The position numbers and the translations under genes were made by a program. From an uncultured Lachnospiraceae bacterium (GTDB lineage Bacteria; Bacillota; Clostridia; Lachnospirales; Lachnospiraceae), in the NCBI GenBank assembly GCA_947175775.1, contig CAMWNY010000107.1:1-7686 (forward strand): a stretch of 7,686 bases of DNA, written 5' to 3'. This document shows positions 6,801 through 7,686 of this stretch, one piece after another. Positions within the stretch are counted from its first letter, which is position 1, and every line of letters begins with the position of its first letter. The notes under the pieces are model-generated. The model saw only the letters and a list, made by a program, of their open reading frames with translations. It was not told the DNA's origin and did not search any database.

Positions 6801-7182
6801 AGTGAGAATTACCAATATTAAGCCTAGAGTATTTGGTAAGAATTATAAGAAGGGTAACGGTCAGTCAACACCGATGACATGGACAGATACGGAAGTTGCA
6901 AAGCTTGAGGATTATATAACATTCAAGTATTGGACAGATAAGGAAGAAGTATTGACATGTCAGGATTTAATCGGAGCATACACTTATGATTCCACATATC
7001 TTGATAAGGACGGATTTGCAATTGTGCCAAACAGCTATAAAAAGAATAATCAGTGTGGTACGGCAAGCTTTATAATCAAGGGAACCGGAAAATTTGCGGG
7101 AACAAAGAAAGTAAGCTTTAGCATTGTCAATTTGGCAGTTGCAGAAAAGATGAAAGCGGCAGGTAAACCGGTTGAAGAGTAA
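823..7182 (+). CDS. Giant secreted multimodular family PL9 pectate lyase (2119 aa)
   Basis: This is probably an extracellular calcium-dependent lyase that cleaves polygalacturonate by beta-elimination. PL9 also has exo-acting and rhamnogalacturonan-active members, so the exact substrate is inferred. Module order: signal peptide 1-30/31 (cleavage near SYA-A); acidic Thr/Glu/Ser linker 32-185; CBM-like sandwich about 186-331 ('DLKNGLKKGQIYGD', 'GNTYYFCLGGSKIKVYGIKW'); fibronectin-III-like domains about 345-446 and 447-535; concanavalin/laminin-G-like domain about 536-796; unassigned beta domain about 809-956; PL9 domain about 957-1395; Gly/Ser/Asp linker about 1396-1458; about seven Ig-like repeats 1459-2119. 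Catalytic residues map well to Dickeya Pel9A: D1134, D1158, D1159 and D1162 match the calcium aspartates in spacing (209/233/234/237), and K1213 in 'GNGFKMGG' matches the base Lys273. The protein is several times longer than a bare PL9 domain. It has no sortase motif, SLH domain or C-terminal membrane helix. It is a single gene with its own promoter and terminator. Confidence 0.92.
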   Translation: MSKFRNGLMKRVMAVILSGAMVMSSMTSYAAEINYDIVDENVETASQSSEPEAEETVSLEAEKTDEETDTAVESETAGATESTALTETETVPAETQTDSSTEAAAPEEETISAETQTDSSVETEEATETTEITETTEIASETEVLSETETVEEESTEEMSTELESEEEETTEESQENEAAAPDDSMIDLKNGLKKGQIYGDQDILKISVLEDFKGSGGTTIDDVKYNNSAAGSNNPLQGSANISASVLIPDKGAAFKIEAIKASKITFAVGDAKGKIYYFAKDNGGGSGTCISSGAVSKNDTYTFKMDAGNTYYFCLGGSKIKVYGIKWVERDLEAEQNRPDWNSEVAAPKISSVAVDGSDKGKVIVMVDAVIGDKGADKVEAFMYDANGDEVGDAESVKEREQTKFEFFPPSTGSYTFKAAISRNDEKTKIEGEASAPFDFTLPLVVPEFKGTTNLGDGQVELKWDIVPEADKYIVESVSNPELGEMESANSSIVIKDLTVGQKYSFTVYAMRGEEKTEKSKPVEIEVTKEKKLNWEFSTYGNGTSKGKDTVTVDEKEGSVRIEANSGKIVPASNDGLTFYYTQLDPNTTNFTFSAKVHVNSWTYSNGQEGFGLMVSDSVGKEYKQYWTNSYQAVVSRVSYRWNGVSISEDGSGQRIDMQLGVGSTEKTGVTPKDQKDIANGIITAPRKFSAETSSIDTTFAKYGDGQYNIVKNYKNNPAPKGSDHEQYEDFELQIQKNNTGYFVSYTNPDGNTTLKKYYDPKALNLIESDTIYVGVFASRNADVTFTDIKLDTISPEDDEPAEEKPIKIVNASNSIVSGGLTNSPEYTFAFASNWYGKLVLKDSEGNILSRHKEKDENGNEVELDYYDVKGTLDPDLSTLLDGDNARDTKVCIELDNLSVGKNVYTVEFTPDKDWSPSKEVKEDGTVRNLIQLKSYDMVRITHTVEYKKYGEEGQTIYVSQEGKSTNIGTKESPLDIYTAVRYALPGQTIILAGGRYSLNRTLQIPKGINGKPDIVDGKETYKNYIKMIGDPNSSERPVLDFNSLVAAVVTVGDYWYFKNFDVIRCKDGEKGIQVSGSYCVFDRVDTYKNGSTGLQICRASGTDTYKDWPEYNLILNCNSYLNVDSGYEDADGFAAKLTSGSGNVFDGCIAAFNADDGWDLFSKAQTGSIGAVTIRNSIAYRNGYVLFDENDNLDENGRLVLGKGNGNGFKMGGDGLRAGTKYDPDYDPDALIPESGHKLYNSLSFGNKSKGIASNNAPNIKVYNSVSCNNGAQNDKGAWEGSNIGFSAYDTNPHTDYELRNVISFRTEEDKFGIGDSVVPRGQQDDDKINGKTAYYWSTVDKAAKNANGDKITADSFVSLTYDSLNRVDKDYWRNADGTVNTHDFLKLKDDVQTGSKPEDNPSMGGSPSIDIEDQIGEDTDGSITGGSSGSEDDASSDYGEDYPAGGINEKEHYGKIWVADIKYVDYTDKEPIYYTGKKIEPEVHVRFSADTPLLVKGKGYNLKFSNNVNAGTATVNVIGATHYVGFTATKTFEILPVDINDNAISIPSSVAVAQGGDVQAAVKPTWKGKALKKDVEYTVSPVEGEPNKLLVKGVGNFTGEKIISAYTVPADQLMSKASVAILAEDKNPFYTGEECKPRVEVKMNGSVVTTGYTVEYANNIEIGKATLTVVGDGVTYFGSKSVGFSIKGGNLKNVADVIDKKGTLTSYVANGVTFNGRSCAVPENTIEVKLKGKEIKLKNGTDYKIVQKGTDKAGSATVTIKGINNYSGAVSYKYKISPLDVNDASVQITHPKTLEYAFTGAQFIPEQNFNIRINNTIVESSNYKLTYKNNTLVGENVATVTVAGQKGLVGKKDITFSISKASMTDNIDFNVTAKEITTGGKDLKYSDLRKAGVGVTQSINKKNKKLSAGRDYDKDNIKYYIDTNDNYEIDDEDIEITSKITSNETVKEFKEKGYLTILVRVEAMESNPKCFYTGHADGYFRAAMWNIAKVRITNIKPRVFGKNYKKGNGQSTPMTWTDTEVAKLEDYITFKYWTDKEEVLTCQDLIGAYTYDSTYLDKDGFAIVPNSYKKNNQCGTASFIIKGTGKFAGTKKVSFSIVNLAVAEKMKAAGKPVEE
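916..1377 (+). other. Acidic Thr/Glu/Ser-rich linker within the PL9 protein
   Basis: Residues 32-185 are almost entirely E, T, S, A, D and V, with one lysine, no arginine or histidine, and a single tyrosine near the start. Part of it is an imperfect 20-residue repeat: AETQTDSS occurs at residues 93-100 (1099-1122) and 113-120 (1159-1182). The codons differ between the copies, so the repeat is not a very recent duplication. The likely role is an extended, possibly O-glycosylated spacer between the export site or wall and the folded modules. It is placed before the first folded module, not between domains. Confidence 0.8.
3691..5007 (+). other. PL9 catalytic domain region of the lyase
   Basis: The segment (residues about 957-1395) opens with 'QTIYVSQEGKSTNIGTKESP' and 'ALPGQTIILAGGRY', the usual start of a right-handed beta-helix lyase of family PL9. 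The core 'DADGFAAK' (aspartate D1134), 'DDGWD' (D1158, D1159, D1162) and 'GNGFKMGG' (K1213) carries the calcium site and catalytic lysine. The family-typical end 'YWRNADGTVNTHDFLKL' is also present. No stop, frameshift or missing key residue is visible, so the enzyme should be active. The loop between the calcium site and the catalytic lysine is 51 residues, against 36 in Pel9A by that enzyme's published numbering. The extra stretch 'DENDNLDENGRL' is acidic and lies inside this loop. Confidence 0.9.
5197..7179 (+). repeat. C-terminal array of about seven Ig-like repeats in the PL9 protein
   Basis: Approximate residue boundaries are 1459-1540, 1541-1618, 1619-1691, 1692-1785, 1786-1866, 1867-1993 and 1994-2119. 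Repeats 1, 3, 4 and 5 keep the pattern Y/FTG or FNG near the start, a middle 'Y...Y.NN...G.ATV.V.G' segment, and a closing 'F.I' strand. Repeat 2 has lost the YTG opening and the NN turn. Repeats 6 and 7 are longer and diverged, although repeat 7 ends with 'GTASFIIKGTGKFAGTKKVSFSI', close to the final domain of the upstream protein. DNA-level identity between repeats is low by eye, so the array is old. The role is inferred to be a spacer or wall-associated stalk. Confidence 0.75.
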
Positions 7183-7198
7183 TCATTAAAGAAGAAAG

Positions 7199-7235
7199 GC
7201 ATCCCATCACTCCATGTGGTGGGGTGCTTTTTTTT
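7199..7235 (+). terminator. Intrinsic terminator of the PL9 lyase gene
   Basis: A 12-bp stem pairs 7199-7210 (GCATCCCATCAC) with 7216-7227 (GTGGTGGGGTGC), with two G-U pairs and a TCCAT loop. Eight T residues follow directly (7228-7235). It starts 17 bases after the stop codon. Confidence 0.93.
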
Positions 7236-7236
7236 G

Positions 7237-7263
7237 CTTTACAGGAAATTACGTCCTATAAAG
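7237..7263. repeat. 10-bp imperfect inverted repeat following the terminator
   Basis: CTTTACAGGA (7237-7246) pairs with TCCTATAAAG (7254-7263) with one mismatch around a 7-base AATTACG loop. It starts 2 bases after the PL9 terminator T-run. Its right arm contains TATAAA (7257-7262), which with TTGCTT (7235-7240) and a 16-bp spacer could be a weak promoter firing to the right. Hairpin and promoter readings cannot be separated from one sequence. Confidence 0.5.
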
Positions 7264-7290
7264 TAAAGAAACCTCCAGGGGATGTGCACT

Positions 7291-7374
7291 CCGCGCTAAG
7301 GAATATGGTTGCTAAAGCAACCGCGCTCCGGCGCGACGAGTCCGGCGAGCCGGACACTTTTTTACAGTGTTTTT
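7291..7374 (+). other. GC-rich multi-hairpin block, candidate structured RNA or interspersed repeat
   Basis: Three perfect tandem hairpins occur in about 65 bases: GGTTGC-TAAA-GCAACC (7307-7322), CGCGC-TCCG-GCGCG (7322-7335, sharing one base) and GTCCGG-CGAG-CCGGAC (7340-7355), followed by T6. CCGCGCT is repeated directly at 7291-7297 and 7321-7327. Its GCGC core lets 7293-7296 pair with 7323-7326 as an outer stem around the first hairpin, with a 10-base one-sided bulge. The block is far more GC-rich than the sequence on either side. It could be a small transcript ending at its own terminator, or a copy of a dispersed palindromic repeat. No RNA family is recognised. Confidence 0.5.
7340..7363 (+). 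terminator. Second terminator-like hairpin in the 3' intergenic region
   Basis: A 6-bp all-Watson-Crick GC-rich stem, GTCCGG (7340-7345)/CCGGAC (7350-7355) with loop CGAG, is followed after AC by six T (7358-7363). An alternative weaker hairpin, ACACT (7354-7358)/AGTGT (7366-7370), is followed by TTTT. It may end a short RNA from the preceding hairpin block or back up the PL9 terminator. Confidence 0.5.
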
Positions 7375-7461
7375 CATGTATTTGTGCAAATGTAACAAAA
7401 AAAGAATGGAAAGTTTGGCTGATAAAAACGAAAGAAATAAAAAAAATTACACAATCAAATA

Positions 7462-7490
7462 TTGAAAATGGTATAGTTATTTGTTAAAAT
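7462..7490 (+). promoter_or_regulatory. Strong extended -10 sigma-A promoter for a gene to the right
   Basis: TTGAAA (7462-7467) and TAAAAT (7485-7490) are separated by 17 bp, each with one difference from consensus. TG at 7482-7483, one base before the -10 box, makes it an extended -10 promoter. A-rich tracts at about 7434-7448 could act as an UP element. Transcription would start near 7497 and run at least 190 bases before any gene begins. This is the best promoter match in the window. Confidence 0.7.
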
Positions 7491-7549
7491 GAATGTACTC
7501 GGTTAATTTTTGGACAAAATAGTAAAAAAAGATCGAATGCTGCGACGAA

Positions 7550-7568
7550 ATTTGGTACTATTTGGTAC
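7550..7568. repeat. 9-base direct repeat with 10-base period
   Basis: ATTTGGTAC occurs at 7550-7558 and 7560-7568, separated by one T, so equivalent bases are one helical turn apart. It lies about 55-70 bases downstream of the start predicted from the 7462-7490 promoter. The phasing would suit a regulator binding as a tandem dimer. It does not match the LytTR spacing that I know. Confidence 0.45.
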
Positions 7569-7576
7569 AAAAAAAG

Positions 7577-7608
7577 ACCAGTTGAAACAAGAAAACTAGA
7601 AAACTGGT
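7577..7608 (+). repeat. 7-bp inverted repeat in the leader of the downstream gene
   Basis: ACCAGTT (7577-7583) pairs with AACTGGT (7602-7608) across an 18-base A-rich loop. GAAAACT is repeated at 7591-7597 and 7599-7605, so AGTT (7580-7583) could pair with either AACT copy (7594-7597 or 7602-7605). No T-run follows, so it is not a terminator. It may be a leader hairpin or a DNA site. Confidence 0.4.
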
Positions 7609-7686
7609 GTGTTATATTAAGGCATCCTTAACATTTTATTAAATTTTTATAAAAGTCACCTAGCATTTTGGTATATAGTGAAAAAT
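7609..7686. other. AT-rich leader or intergenic sequence, no gene start seen
   Basis: The last 78 bases contain no ribosome binding site, no start with a coding continuation and no clear hairpin. TTAACA (7628-7633) and TATAAA (7648-7653) look promoter-like but are only 14 bp apart. The next gene must start beyond the window. Confidence 0.5.

Noticed and set aside
7296..7308. CTAAG-GAA-TATGG resembling the 11-nt GNRA tetraloop receptor
   Set aside because: The closing loop would be only 3 bases, the base is GC rather than CC, and GG 7307-7308 is already paired in a perfect hairpin. No partner GNRA loop is evident, so it is probably chance.
7224..7487. 87-codon open frame on the + strand after the lyase
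   Set aside because: It begins inside the terminator stem, has no ribosome binding site, and runs through the hairpin block and into the downstream promoter. The reading frame is a by-product of the GC hairpins.

Overview
The window looks like part of a pectin-degradation locus from an anaerobic gut or rumen Firmicute of the Lachnospiraceae type (Lachnospira, Roseburia or Butyrivibrio relatives). The evidence is a very large secreted multimodular lyase, C-terminal Ig-like arrays with a 'YTG...G.DY...Y.NN...GTA.V.V.G...Y.G....F.I' pattern, strong AGGAGG ribosome binding, intrinsic terminators with T-runs, and AT-rich spacers around moderate-GC genes. The genus assignment is inference, because no rRNA or marker gene is present.

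Layout. (1) Positions 1-515 hold the 3' end of a + strand gene. Its 170 visible residues are two Ig-like domains of the same kind as those ending the next protein. It stops at an intrinsic terminator (522-558). (2) The 307 bp gap at 516-822 carries GC-rich repeat arms (561-572, 619-631, 767-779) around an AT-rich promoter region, a candidate palindromic operator (731-748), a small GC hairpin in the presumed leader, and a strong ribosome binding site. (3) Positions 823-7182 encode a single 2119-residue secreted protein. In order it has a signal peptide, a 154-residue acidic Thr/Glu/Ser linker, a CBM-like module, two fibronectin-III-like domains, a concanavalin/laminin-G-like sandwich, an unassigned beta domain, a family PL9 polysaccharide lyase domain with all expected catalytic and calcium residues, a Gly/Ser/Asp linker, and about seven Ig-like repeats. 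One repeat contains an EF-hand-like loop. A clear terminator follows (7199-7235). (4) The last 504 bp (7183-7686) have no convincing gene. They hold a hairpin-rich block (7237-7374) ending in a second terminator-like structure, then a strong extended -10 sigma-A promoter (7462-7490) reading right into a leader with a 10-bp-period direct repeat and an inverted repeat. The gene it serves lies outside the window.

The two genes are separated by a terminator and a promoter, so they are probably independent transcripts. Both products share the same C-terminal module type, which suggests a common surface-retention or spacing device on secreted enzymes that attack plant pectin. Neither protein shows a sortase motif, SLH domain or complete dockerin, so how they stay at the cell is an open question. 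I did not find a clearly new enzymatic or defence system. The most interesting items are the untyped anchoring array and the structured intergenic elements.
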